A DNA stretch of 8,562 nt from Ruminococcaceae bacterium UBA6364 (GCA_002440045.1 DJRI01000122.1:13006-21567), one strand, 5' to 3'; positions 1-7,271 are shown, numbered from the stretch's first letter. Translations and numbers: made by a program. Notes: generated from the letters alone by a model not told the origin.

Positions 1-1058
1 GGGCAGGGGTTCATGGCGGTTATAAGCATAACGGAGCACGGATATGTAAGCGAGCACGCCGCGCGCGAAATTGTTATTGTGCCGTTTTCAAGCGGTTGGC
101 GCAAAATCTCCATGGTGTTGCGCGGAAATTCGGGTAATTCATCAAGAAACAAAACGCCGTTGTTTGCAAGCGAAAGTTCTCCCGGCTTCGGAATTGTTCC
201 GCCTCCCGACATTCCCGCAGGGGAGATGGAGTGGTGCGGCGAGCGAAACGGCCTGTAGTTTATTACGGGCTGCTCTTTCGTGAGCTTTCCCGAAAGGGAG
301 TATATTTTTGTCGTTTCAAGCGCTTCGTCGGGCGTCATATCGGGAAGAATTGTCGGTATTCTTTTTGCAAGCATACTTTTGCCGGAGCCGGGCGGGCCTA
401 TCATCATAACATTGTGACCGCCTGCCGCCGCAACCTCAAGCGCACGCTTGACTTCAAGCTGCCCTTTGACGTCTTTAAAATCGGGCAGTGTGTCGGGTAT
501 TTCAAAATGTTTGAACGGCTTGAACTCGACTGGCGGAATTTTTTTAACGTCGTTTATATGCTCCGAAAGCTCTTTAAGGCTCGAAACGCCGTAAACCGTT
601 ATGCCGTCGATTATTGCCGCCTCTTCGCAGTTTTCGTGCGGAACATAAATTTCGCGTATGCCGTGCTCTCTTGCGCCGATTACCATCGGCAAAACGCCTT
701 TAACGCCCTTTATTGCGCCCGAAAGCGAAAGCTCGCCTATAAATGCGGCGTTTTTATAGTCGCCGCGAATTTGCCTTGTCGCAGAAAGCAGGCTGACAGC
801 CATGGGCAGGTCATAAAGCGAGCCTTCTTTTTTAGTGTCGGCAGGGGCAAGGTTAAAGGTGTATGTGCCGTTTGTTTTAAAGTCAAAATCGGAGTTTCTC
901 AAAGCGGAAATTATGCGCTCTTTCGCTTCTTTGACAGCCGCGTCCGGAAGCCCGACTATATTGACAATAAATTTTTGCGACGGGGCATAATTCAACTCGA
1001 CCTCTACTTTAAACGAGTCAAAGCCCAAAAGCCCTATGCTGTTAATTATGGTAAACAT
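1..1058 (-). CDS. comM: ComM/YifB-family AAA+ ATPase (Mg-chelatase-like), 3' end cut by window
   Basis: Reading the minus strand from 1058 gives 352 uninterrupted codons that leave the left edge. The family normally has about 500 residues, so roughly the last 150 are missing. The N-terminal part (about residues 5-170) is the ChlI-like domain with a Lon-protease-type S5 fold. The AAA+ core has a Walker A, GPPGSGKS, at residues 221-228, a Walker B, LFLDE, at 303-307, and the family's TAMNPC sensor motif at 347-352. The ATG at 1056-1058 has an AAGGCGG ribosome binding site at 1069-1075, ten bases upstream; an ATG at 1063-1065 is out of frame. In proteobacteria ComM is a hexameric helicase aiding branch migration during natural transformation; in Firmicutes the role is less clear. 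It starts 21 bases after yfhO and is probably co-transcribed. The family is certain; the use in transformation is inferred. Confidence 0.95.
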   Translation of the reverse strand, partial: MFTIINSIGLLGFDSFKVEVELNYAPSQKFIVNIVGLPDAAVKEAKERIISALRNSDFDFKTNGTYTFNLAPADTKKEGSLYDLPMAVSLLSATRQIRGDYKNAAFIGELSLSGAIKGVKGVLPMVIGAREHGIREIYVPHENCEEAAIIDGITVYGVSSLKELSEHINDVKKIPPVEFKPFKHFEIPDTLPDFKDVKGQLEVKRALEVAAAGGHNVMMIGPPGSGKSMLAKRIPTILPDMTPDEALETTKIYSLSGKLTKEQPVINYRPFRSPHHSISPAGMSGGGTIPKPGELSLANNGVLFLDELPEFPRNTMEILRQPLENGTITISRAACSLTYPCSVMLITAMNPC

Positions 1059-1079
1059 AATTCATTTTCCGCCTTTTTA

Positions 1080-3989
1080 TCAGTTTTCTGTCTCTGTGTC
1101 CTCAAGTACCCCCGAGCAAAGCTCGCTTATTGACGAAGAGTCTAATTTAAGTCCCGAAGAAAAAGAGCCTATTTCTTTGTCCGGTTCTTCTTTAAGCGTG
1201 TTGCTTGATGCAGGGGCTTCATCTTCTTTAGCTTCTTCTTCAACATAAAGCTCGGGGTCAAACGAAAATGCGTTCTTTTTTATAAGAAGCATAACAATTA
1301 AAAGAATAACGAGCGTTACAAGAGAAATTACCGTGCCTGCAATAAGTCCCTCTGGCATAAATTTAAGCTCTAAGGTGTGCGCGCCCGCTGTTACTCTTAT
1401 TCCGAGAAGCGCGTCGCCGATTTTTACAATATCGTCTTTTGAAACCTTTTCGCCGTCAAGATAAACGCTCCAGCCGTTGTCATAGTTTATCGAAGTAAAT
1501 ATTATGCCGTCGCTGTCGGCGTTAATTGTGCCTTTTATGTGCGTTTCGTCAAACACTTCGGTGCTTAAAGAATTAGCTTTAAGCTTGTTGTAGCCCTCTT
1601 TGAATACGTCGTCGTCAAGGGTTACTGCGTATATATAGGTGTAGCCGACGTTGCCTTCTTTAATGGGGGCATAAACGCTTATTTCGTCGCCCTCGTTAAG
1701 ATAGCCGAGGTCAAGTATAAACGGCTTTGAGTCTATAGATTGCGAAATTGCGACTTCACCGGGCAAAGTCACCGTGATGTTATCGACGTTTGACGCGCCG
1801 GTTTTGTAATAAAGATAGGCGTTGCCGCTCTTTTCCACTGTGAGAGTATATGTGAGCGAAGCGTCCGAAAGAGAGCCTGTGACCTCAAACGGATAGCAGC
1901 CGCTGTCGCCGAAATCCTCGTTAGAGCTTGTTACGTTGTTTGTTGTAACGCGCTCAACTTTAATGTCTTTAAACACGTCCGAAAGCCCTGTTGCGGACTG
2001 GAACAGATTGCTTTGAACGGTAAAAGGATTTGTCCCGTCGTGCGACCAGTATTCAATATCGCTGTTCGCTCTGAATGCAATCGGAAGCGAATATTCGTTT
2101 TTATATGCCGTGAACACGCCGCTTGACGAAAGCTCGGTGTAATATTTCGGGTTTAACTGAGTTGTGTTCTTTTGGGAGTTGTCAACTATATAATCAAGCG
2201 CAAAAAACGCGTTGTAAACGGCTGTCTGGCGGTTGTAGGTATAGCTGTTTATATAGTTGCCGAACATTCCGAGATGATATTGCATATTCGAGACTTTTTC
2301 ATACGCCATCGAAGAGAACGTTGATATGCCGTTATAGTAATACCAGCACGGGTCCATTCGCGCCCTTAAAGAGGTCAGCTCCATTCTGTAAACGCCGTCT
2401 TTTTCGTTTTCGTCTATGTCCGACTTGACTTTTACAAAATCGTCATAGTCGCCGACAAAATTCGTTTTGAGCTGGTCCATGCTGTAGTTGTTGGTGTTTG
2501 CAACAAGGTATTCTGCACAGCACGAGCAAAGAATAAGAACCGCGGCGGCAGCCTTCGGATAGCGGTCGTTCTTTAAAATGCCTAAAGCAAGGCAATAAAT
2601 GCCGATAAACGCAATCGAAATCCACACGCCTGTTTCCGTAAAGTTTTTGGAGCCTATTTCCTGAACGATAATAACAAAAAATACGGTTGCCGTGCCGACG
2701 CCTATTATCTGCTTTTTGGAATATTCTTTGATTAAACCGATTGCTTTATAGGCAAATATAAGCAAAAGGAACGAATACATATACGAAAATCTGTAGGGCA
2801 AATCATTCGGGAAGTGAAAGCCGTGCCAGATGTAGTTTAGCCAGTTTGTGTAACAGCTTGCAAACATAACGCCGAGAATGCCGATGCTGAATATCTTTCC
2901 CTGAAGCTTTATTTTGTCTGAGAATATGAAAAGCGGAACGAGCATAACCGTGAGAATGCCGCAATAAACGTTCGGCAAAACGTCGGTGCCGCTGCTTCTT
3001 ATCGTCGGGTTAAGATAGGCAAGGTGGTTTGCAAGAAAATCGAATATTGAAAAATATGTTTTAAAATCCTTGGGGAACGTTCCCGAGGTTGCCGAGCAGT
3101 TTTTAAGAACAAAATATACGGGTATTAAAGCGAACGCCGCAAGAGCCGCCGCCGCAACCGAAGAAAGCGCAAATCTTACGCCGCTGTCGATAAACTTTGA
3201 GTTTCTGCCGCAGTCATAAACATACGAAAGCCTTGCAAAAATCCCTTTTTCGGGCTTTTTTAATTTTCCGAGATACGTTTCGCTTATTGCGAATACCGAA
3301 AAATAATAATAGATGAAATAAAGAGCGGAGAATATGCATACCATATACGCCATATAGTAGTTTGTTACAAACGTAAGCGCAAGCGAAACAATGTAAAGCT
3401 TCATTTTTCTTTGAGAAATAAGCTTTTCAAGCCCGAGCATTACAAGCGGGAAAAGATAGAACGCGTCGAGCCACATAATGTTCCAATAATATGCTATAAA
3501 ATAGCCGCTGCAAGCATAAAGAACGCCGAAAGCGGAGGTAACCGCAGAAACCTTTTCGGATTTTTTTGAAAGGAAATACGAAAAAGTGAACGAAGCCGTG
3601 CAGGCTTTTAAAAGAATCATCGTCGCTATGGCTTCGGGCATATTTTTGTGCCCGAAAATAAACATAATTATGCCGAACGGCGAAGAAAGATAATTGAAAA
3701 AGTTGCCGAGAAAAGCACCGCCGCCGCCCGAAGTCCACGAATAAAGCAGGCTGTCGGAGTTTTTGACTCTTTCATAAAGCTCTGTAAAAAGCGGCCCGTA
3801 TTGATGATAAAGGTCCATTCTTAAAACGGTTTTGTTGCCGAGCGGAATAAGCTCATAGGCGCAGTAAACCGCCAAAATCAAAAGAAATGTGCACCCCGCC
3901 GCAAGCAGACAGTATTTGTTGTTCAAAAGCGATTTAAAAAGCTTTGTTTTTGAAAATTTGCTGTTTTTGACTTTTTCTTTCAGCTTCAT
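1080..3989 (-). CDS. yfhO: YfhO-family multi-spanning membrane glycosyltransferase-like protein
   Basis: This 969-residue protein has a first membrane helix at about 26-48, then the family signature MDLYHQY at 58-64, whose Asp59 sits where GT-C transferases keep a catalytic acid. About a dozen hydrophobic segments follow to residue 495 or so. A large probably extracytoplasmic region (about 500-880) holds the YRME...YNGISTFSS block (from about 532) and the NYDNGWSVYLDG block (about 833) typical of YfhO. A last helix lies at 882-904. A 63-residue acidic and Ser-rich tail (907-969) ends the protein and is unusual. Bacillus subtilis YfhO is about 860 residues and acts with CsbB and GtcA to put GlcNAc on lipoteichoic acid; Listeria GtlB is a relative. 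No CsbB- or GtcA-like gene lies in the window, so the substrate here is unknown. The ATG at 3987-3989 has GGGAG at 3999-4003, nine bases upstream. Confidence 0.93.
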   Translation of the reverse strand: MKLKEKVKNSKFSKTKLFKSLLNNKYCLLAAGCTFLLILAVYCAYELIPLGNKTVLRMDLYHQYGPLFTELYERVKNSDSLLYSWTSGGGGAFLGNFFNYLSSPFGIIMFIFGHKNMPEAIATMILLKACTASFTFSYFLSKKSEKVSAVTSAFGVLYACSGYFIAYYWNIMWLDAFYLFPLVMLGLEKLISQRKMKLYIVSLALTFVTNYYMAYMVCIFSALYFIYYYFSVFAISETYLGKLKKPEKGIFARLSYVYDCGRNSKFIDSGVRFALSSVAAAALAAFALIPVYFVLKNCSATSGTFPKDFKTYFSIFDFLANHLAYLNPTIRSSGTDVLPNVYCGILTVMLVPLFIFSDKIKLQGKIFSIGILGVMFASCYTNWLNYIWHGFHFPNDLPYRFSYMYSFLLLIFAYKAIGLIKEYSKKQIIGVGTATVFFVIIVQEIGSKNFTETGVWISIAFIGIYCLALGILKNDRYPKAAAAVLILCSCCAEYLVANTNNYSMDQLKTNFVGDYDDFVKVKSDIDENEKDGVYRMELTSLRARMDPCWYYYNGISTFSSMAYEKVSNMQYHLGMFGNYINSYTYNRQTAVYNAFFALDYIVDNSQKNTTQLNPKYYTELSSSGVFTAYKNEYSLPIAFRANSDIEYWSHDGTNPFTVQSNLFQSATGLSDVFKDIKVERVTTNNVTSSNEDFGDSGCYPFEVTGSLSDASLTYTLTVEKSGNAYLYYKTGASNVDNITVTLPGEVAISQSIDSKPFILDLGYLNEGDEISVYAPIKEGNVGYTYIYAVTLDDDVFKEGYNKLKANSLSTEVFDETHIKGTINADSDGIIFTSINYDNGWSVYLDGEKVSKDDIVKIGDALLGIRVTAGAHTLELKFMPEGLIAGTVISLVTLVILLIVMLLIKKNAFSFDPELYVEEEAKEDEAPASSNTLKEEPDKEIGSFSSGLKLDSSSISELCSGVLEDTETEN

Positions 3990-4022
3990 ATATTTCTTCT
4001 CCCGATAAAATTAATGACATTC

Positions 4023-4040
4023 GTAATATGTAAATATTAC
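4023..4040. promoter_or_regulatory. Palindrome over the yfhO -10 box, possible operator
   Basis: GTAATAT (4023-4029), spacer GTAA, then ATATTAC (4034-4040) form a perfect inverted repeat with 7-base arms. It covers the predicted -10 box and start point of the yfhO promoter, where a repressor could block RNA polymerase. It is AT-rich, so chance is a serious alternative. I do not recognise the motif as the site of a known regulator. Confidence 0.35.
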
Positions 4041-4062
4041 CATATATTCGACGCGGTTTCAA
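4034..4062 (-). promoter_or_regulatory. Predicted sigma-A promoter of yfhO-comM
   Basis: On the minus strand a TTGAAA -35 box (4057-4062) is followed by exactly 17 bases and then TAATAT (4034-4039). TGG directly precedes the -10 box, giving an extended -10. Transcription would start near 4027, leaving a leader of about 38 bases that contains the yfhO ribosome binding site. The match is by eye only; no start site has been mapped. Confidence 0.65.
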
Positions 4063-4086
4063 TCTTTTTTGTTGCCGCGTTTTTTT
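4051..4086 (+). terminator. Terminator-like hairpin with U-tract, plus strand
   Basis: ACGCGG (4051-4056) pairs with CCGCGT (4075-4080). CAA (4060-4062) pairs with TTG (4072-4074) after a 3-base bulge, closing a 9-base loop. On the plus strand the stem runs straight into a run of seven T residues (4080-4086), as in a Rho-independent terminator. No plus-strand gene ends here, since the left-hand neighbour reads away from it. It could stop antisense read-through from yfhO into spoIIIA, or end a short transcript. The stem is GC-rich but short, so confidence is moderate. Confidence 0.4.
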
Positions 4087-4111
4087 AAATATATGTAAAC
4101 AAGTTCTAAAT

Positions 4112-4138
4112 TCGGACAAGTGTAAATAGTATTTTCAC
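4112..4138 (+). promoter_or_regulatory. Palindrome and SpoIIID-like site upstream of spoIIIAA
   Basis: Positions 4120-4138 form a 19-base imperfect palindrome centred on G4129, GTG.AAATA.TATTT.CAC, with 8 of 9 paired positions matching. Overlapping its left edge, 4112-4121 (TCGGACAAGT) matches the SpoIIID consensus WWRRACARNY at 9 of 10 positions. SpoIIID is the mother-cell regulator that modulates many sigma-E genes in Bacillus and Clostridia, so a site here would be sensible, but the consensus is degenerate. I could not find a convincing sigma-E promoter (ATA-type -35, CATACAAT-type -10 at proper spacing) in 4087-4163, although family knowledge predicts one. Palindrome seen directly; regulator inferred. 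Confidence 0.3.
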
Positions 4139-4163
4139 AGGAGAACATAAAGGATGGATTAAA
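4139..4163 (+). promoter_or_regulatory. Tandem ribosome binding sites and two-codon mini-ORF before spoIIIAA
   Basis: AGGAGA at 4139-4144 lies nine bases before an ATG at 4154-4156, which reads Met-Asp-stop (TAA at 4160-4162). One base later, at 4164, spoIIIAA begins. Its own weaker site, AAAGGATGG (4149-4157), overlaps the mini-ORF start. The stronger Shine-Dalgarno therefore points to the mini-ORF, which might feed ribosomes to spoIIIAA by termination-reinitiation. It may also be accidental. Confidence 0.35.
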
Positions 4164-5081
4164 ATGAAAGCTTTTTTAAACGCAATTTCCCTTTTGCCCG
4201 ACGATTTCAAAAAGCCGCTCTCGCTTATTTGTGACGGTGACGCTTCAAATATCAACGAAGTGCGCTTCAGAAGCAATATGCCCGTGCGGCTCAATTCAAG
4301 AACCGAAGCGTTTTTTGTAACTAAAAGCGGCAGGCTCACGTTAAAAGAAGAAACCGACGTTTTGACGTGCAGCGACAGACAGCTTCAGGAGATAGTATTC
4401 TCACTTTCAAGGCGCTCGATACATACTTATCAGGATATGATAGCAAAGGGGTTTATTCCGCTTCGCGGCGGCTGTAAGGCGGGCGTTGTCGGGTGCGCGG
4501 TGTTAAGAAACGGCGAGGTGTATTCGGTGTCGTCTTTTAACAGCGTGAATATACGCGTCTCGCGCGAGTATTACGGCTCTTCAGGCGATGTAATAAACGC
4601 CGTTAAAGACTGCACGTCTTACCTTATCGTCGGAAAGCCCCTTTCTGGCAAAACAACCGTTTTAAGGGATTTGTGCCGATATTATTCGGGTAAAAACGCA
4701 TTTTCGCCGAAAAAAGTTGCCGTGATTGACGAACGTGACGAAATTGCTTCGCTCGCTTTCGGCGGCGCCGCCGATATAGGGCTTCAGACAGACGTTCTGT
4801 CGCTTTATCCGAAGGCGGTCGGTGCCGATATAGCTTTAAGAACGCTTTCGCCCGACATAATTATGCTTGACGAGATAGGCGCAAACGACGAGACAGAGGT
4901 GCTTCTTTCAAGTATGAACTGCGGCGTGGGCGTTATCGCGACGGCGCACGGCGGAAGCTATGACGAGGTTATAAGGCGGCCGAATATTAAGCGCCTTGTA
5001 AAGGCGGGCGTATTTAAAAAAATGGTTATTTTAAACGGAAAGGAAAGCCCCTGCACCGTAAAGGAGGCGGTTTCGTTTTGA
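4164..5081 (+). CDS. spoIIIAA: Stage III sporulation protein AA, secretion-type ATPase
   Basis: SpoIIIAA is the cytoplasmic mother-cell ATPase of the SpoIIIA-SpoIIQ channel and is related to the motor ATPases of type II and type IV pilus secretion. At 305 residues it matches the usual length of about 307. The N-terminal half (about 1-145) includes the conserved GFIPLRGG block near residue 95. The P-loop GKPLSGKT is at 157-164, followed by TTVLRDL. The VIDERDEIA segment (about 187-196) and Walker B IIMLDEIG (232-239) follow, and ATAHG then RRPN..RLV near the C-terminus complete the family pattern. All catalytic motifs are present, so it should hydrolyse ATP. It opens the operon, and its stop overlaps the spoIIIAB start (TTGA). 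Sigma-E control in the mother cell is expected from the family, though no clear promoter was recognised. Confidence 0.97.
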   Translation: MKAFLNAISLLPDDFKKPLSLICDGDASNINEVRFRSNMPVRLNSRTEAFFVTKSGRLTLKEETDVLTCSDRQLQEIVFSLSRRSIHTYQDMIAKGFIPLRGGCKAGVVGCAVLRNGEVYSVSSFNSVNIRVSREYYGSSGDVINAVKDCTSYLIVGKPLSGKTTVLRDLCRYYSGKNAFSPKKVAVIDERDEIASLAFGGAADIGLQTDVLSLYPKAVGADIALRTLSPDIIMLDEIGANDETEVLLSSMNCGVGVIATAHGGSYDEVIRRPNIKRLVKAGVFKKMVILNGKESPCTVKEAVSF

Positions 5082-5521
5082 AAAGCGCGGCGGCGGTCTG
5101 CATGGCTGTTGCGGTTGCGGCGGCAGGCTTTGCAAAAATATTCGCAATAAGAATAAATGCCGCGGCGGCTGAGGAGGCGCTTATGTTTTCGCGCCTTGTA
5201 AAAAACGAAATACGTTTTAAAAACGCGCCGTATTCCGTCCTCGCAGAGATTGTGAAAAACGAAAATTTCAAATATATAAGCTTTGACGGCGAAAAATTCA
5301 ATCTTGATTCGCACGCCGAAAAAGAGCTTAAAGAGGCGTTTTACGGCTTTATTTCAAAAATAGGAACAACCGACGTCTGCGGTCAGCTTGAAATGTGCGA
5401 AGAATATTCCGAAAGACTTTTAAAAATACGCGACAGCGCATGTGAGGAGTCCGGCTCAAAGATTAAGGTGTGCGGCGCGTTGAGCGCGCTAATTTCGCTG
5501 TGCGCTCTTTTGATGCTTTAG
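5078..5521 (+). CDS. spoIIIAB: Stage III sporulation protein AB
   Basis: This 147-residue protein has an N-terminal hydrophobic helix (about 3-24), a helical soluble middle (about 30-125) and a C-terminal membrane helix (129-147) that runs to the last residue. That is the SpoIIIAB layout, whose soluble part resembles a type II secretion GspF domain. Bacillus SpoIIIAB is about 171 residues, so this copy is short. I chose the TTG at 5078-5080 because AAGGAGG (5061-5067) sits ten bases upstream and the TTGA overlap with the spoIIIAA stop suggests coupling; the next in-frame ATG at 5102 would cut into the first helix. It presumably anchors or couples the SpoIIIAA ATPase at the mother-cell outer forespore membrane, as in the family model. 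Identity rests on topology, size and position as well as the weakly conserved sequence. Confidence 0.9.
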   Translation: MKSAAAVCMAVAVAAAGFAKIFAIRINAAAAEEALMFSRLVKNEIRFKNAPYSVLAEIVKNENFKYISFDGEKFNLDSHAEKELKEAFYGFISKIGTTDVCGQLEMCEEYSERLLKIRDSACEESGSKIKVCGALSALISLCALLML

Positions 5522-5529
5522 GTGGCTTT

Positions 5530-5724
5530 ATGGAAATCACTTTTATTTATAAAATAGCGGCAGTCGGAATGATAATCGCCGTGATAAATCAGATATTGCA
5601 AAAAGCGGGTAAGGAGGAATACACCACATTTACAACGGTAGCCGGCATAATTCTTGCGCTTCTTATGCTTTTGCCTAAGCTTTCGATGCTGGGGGATGAA
5701 CTGTCGTCCCTTTTCGGGCTGTGA
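5530..5724 (+). CDS. spoIIIAC: Stage III sporulation protein AC
   Basis: A 64-residue membrane protein with two helices (about 5-23 and 33-53), matching the roughly 68-residue SpoIIIAC family. The stretch KIAAVGMIIAVINQIL (8-23), then GKEEYTTF, lines up with the Bacillus pattern IAGVGIVVAFLHTIL then GKKEYAQW. The open frame extends upstream to 5470, but that part overlaps spoIIIAB and lacks family similarity. ATG 5530-5532 has AGGTGG at 5520-5525, four bases upstream, and begins 8 bases after the spoIIIAB stop. SpoIIIAC and AD are small paired membrane components of the channel base; their exact role is unsettled. Confidence 0.93.
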   Translation: MEITFIYKIAAVGMIIAVINQILQKAGKEEYTTFTTVAGIILALLMLLPKLSMLGDELSSLFGL

Positions 5725-6113
5725 CGGCCTCGGGGGTGCTTGCCGCCGCGCTTTTCGGTGTGTTTATTCTTGCGGTTTTAAAAAGATATTCGCCGAATAT
5801 TGCGGTCATAGCAGAGGCGGCGCTCGTCTTATTTATCCTGTTTTGCGTTTTTAAAAACTTCAAAGACGTATTTTCGGAAGCGGAGGCGATTTTAGGCGAA
5901 ACCGAAATAAGCGCAGGCGGCATAAAAATAATGCTTAAAATATTCGGACTTTTAAGCGCGGGGGCGCTTGTTTCGGATATTTGCCGCGATAATTCCGAAA
6001 GCGCACTCGGCAGCGCCTGCGACCTTTTTGTAAGAGTGCTTGCGGCAATTGCGGCAATGCCCGTGTTTATTTCGGTAATAAAGGTTGCGCTCGAATATCT
6101 TCAAAATTACTGA
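5721..6113 (+). CDS. spoIIIAD: Stage III sporulation protein AD
   Basis: A 130-residue polytopic membrane protein, close to the 133 of Bacillus SpoIIIAD. Hydrophobic segments lie at about 4-20, 28-45, 70-86 and 103-125. The conserved family block spans roughly 70-118: MLKIFGLL, then a D.CRD.ESALGS stretch, and AAIAAMPVFISVI. The GTG at 5721-5723 overlaps the spoIIIAC stop (GTGA) and has no good Shine-Dalgarno of its own, so translation probably depends on coupling to spoIIIAC. It acts with SpoIIIAC and AE in the membrane platform of the SpoIIIA complex. A 39-base gap with no recognised signal other than the next ribosome binding site follows. Confidence 0.94.
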   Translation: MTASGVLAAALFGVFILAVLKRYSPNIAVIAEAALVLFILFCVFKNFKDVFSEAEAILGETEISAGGIKIMLKIFGLLSAGALVSDICRDNSESALGSACDLFVRVLAAIAAMPVFISVIKVALEYLQNY

Positions 6114-6152
6114 CTAATTTATTAATCGGCGGCTGGTTTTCGGTGGTGACGT

Positions 6153-7271
6153 ATGAAAAAAATATCGGTTGTTTTAATTTTTTTGATTTTCGCTTTCTCG
6201 GTGTTCACTGTTAACGTGTACGGCGAGAATATAGACGAATACAACAAAGAAGAATATGACGCTTCAAAGATTTTTAACGAGCTTACGCCCGAAGCGCGCG
6301 AGGCGCTTTCTTCGCTCGGAATAACAGACGAAAGCCTTGAAAGCGTGTTTTCGGTCTCGTTTAAAAAGCTTTTCGACGTGCTTTTTCAAATGTTTAAAGG
6401 CTCTTTGAAAAAGCCGTTTTCGGTGTGCCTTTTAAGTATTGTTACGCTTGCGTTTTCAAGCTTCGGCGAAAACGCTTTAAGGCACGGCAAAATCCTTTCG
6501 GGCGTCGGCAATGCCCTTGCAATGCTCACGGCGGCTGTTCCTTTGGGCGAGCTTATAAGTACCGTGTTTTCTCTTAACGAAAGCCTGTGCCGCTTAAACG
6601 TCGCTTTTCTCGGCGTTTTTTGCGCCGCGGTTTCGGCGGCGGGCGGCAGTATAAGCGCCGTCTCGTTCGAGGGTGCAATGCTGTTTTTCAATTCGCTTGT
6701 TTTAAACGCTTCGTCTTTGTTTTCAAAGCCGCTTATAAACGGAATGTGCGCCGCGGCGTTTTTTTCGTGCATCAATTCGTTTTCTTTTACTTCGCGCCTT
6801 TCGGAAATGCTCAAAAAGGCTTATATAACGCTTCTCGGCTTTTTCGCTATGATTTTTACTGGCTTTTTGTCGTTAAAAAACGTTCTTGCGGCAAACGCCG
6901 ACACAATTGCTTCAAAAAGCATAAAATTCGTTATCGGAAAATCGCTTCCCGTGGTCGGCGGCGCTGTGAGCGATTCGTATTTAACCGTGCTTTCGGGGCT
7001 TTCGCTTGTAAAAAACACGTTGGGCGTTTTCGGGATTATTTCAATAGCGCTGACTGTTTTGCCTACGCTTTTTTCGCTTTTCTCGTGGTCTTTTGCATTG
7101 TGGGCGGCGCGCTCTGCCTTTGAAACGTTTTCTTCGGGCGCGGGGAAAAACGCACTTTCTGTATTCGGCGACGCGGTGTCGCTTCTTACCGCAACGGTCG
7201 TGTTTGTCGCTTCCGTATTCATAATTTCCACGGGAACGCTTCTTCTTATGACAAGGGGCGGCAGTGTATGA
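6153..7271 (+). CDS. spoIIIAE: Stage III sporulation protein AE
   Basis: SpoIIIAE is the large polytopic membrane protein of the SpoIIIA channel and has been compared with export-gate components of secretion systems. The 372 residues begin with a signal-peptide-like segment (positive MKK, hydrophobic 5-20, possible cleavage after VYG at 22-24). An extracytoplasmic helical stretch follows, including LTPEAREALSSLGI (44-57). About seven hydrophobic segments then run from 89 to 366. The family hallmark is visible as GKSLPVVGGAVSDSYLTVLS (262-281). Bacillus SpoIIIAE is about 399 residues. ATG 6153 follows GGTGGTGA (6142-6149) closely. The stop overlaps the spoIIIAF start (ATGA). The longer gap before this gene and its own ribosome binding site suggest translation independent of spoIIIAD. 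Confidence 0.96.
   Translation: MKKISVVLIFLIFAFSVFTVNVYGENIDEYNKEEYDASKIFNELTPEAREALSSLGITDESLESVFSVSFKKLFDVLFQMFKGSLKKPFSVCLLSIVTLAFSSFGENALRHGKILSGVGNALAMLTAAVPLGELISTVFSLNESLCRLNVAFLGVFCAAVSAAGGSISAVSFEGAMLFFNSLVLNASSLFSKPLINGMCAAAFFSCINSFSFTSRLSEMLKKAYITLLGFFAMIFTGFLSLKNVLAANADTIASKSIKFVIGKSLPVVGGAVSDSYLTVLSGLSLVKNTLGVFGIISIALTVLPTLFSLFSWSFALWAARSAFETFSSGAGKNALSVFGDAVSLLTATVVFVASVFIISTGTLLLMTRGGSV

Noticed and set aside
231..1133. 300-codon plus-strand open frame
   Set aside because: It lies antisense to comM, whose motifs are unmistakable. The translation is Arg/Cys/Tyr/Phe-rich, has no recognisable family and no matching ribosome binding site. It is a codon-bias shadow.
2123..2428. Plus-strand open frame of 101 codons inside yfhO
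   Set aside because: It is antisense to the conserved extracellular part of YfhO, has a Cys/Arg-rich composition and no family pattern.
4024..4048. Possible sigma-E promoter for spoIIIA (TAATATG ... CATATATT)
   Set aside because: The boxes resemble the sigma-E consensus, but they are only 10 bases apart instead of about 13-14, and the transcript would start inside the terminator-like hairpin.
4104..4132. Possible sigma-A promoter (TTCTAA - 17 - TAGTAT) before spoIIIAA
   Set aside because: The -35 box matches only 3 of 6 bases, and sporulation operons of this type are not expected to be sigma-A driven.
5470..5529. Longer spoIIIAC start at 5470
   Set aside because: The extra 20 residues overlap spoIIIAB, are not hydrophobic like the family start, and the ATG at 5530 has its own ribosome binding site.
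6587..7123. 178-codon plus-strand frame inside spoIIIAE
   Set aside because: The translation is an Arg/Phe/Cys-rich out-of-frame reading of spoIIIAE, which is complete and well conserved in its own frame.
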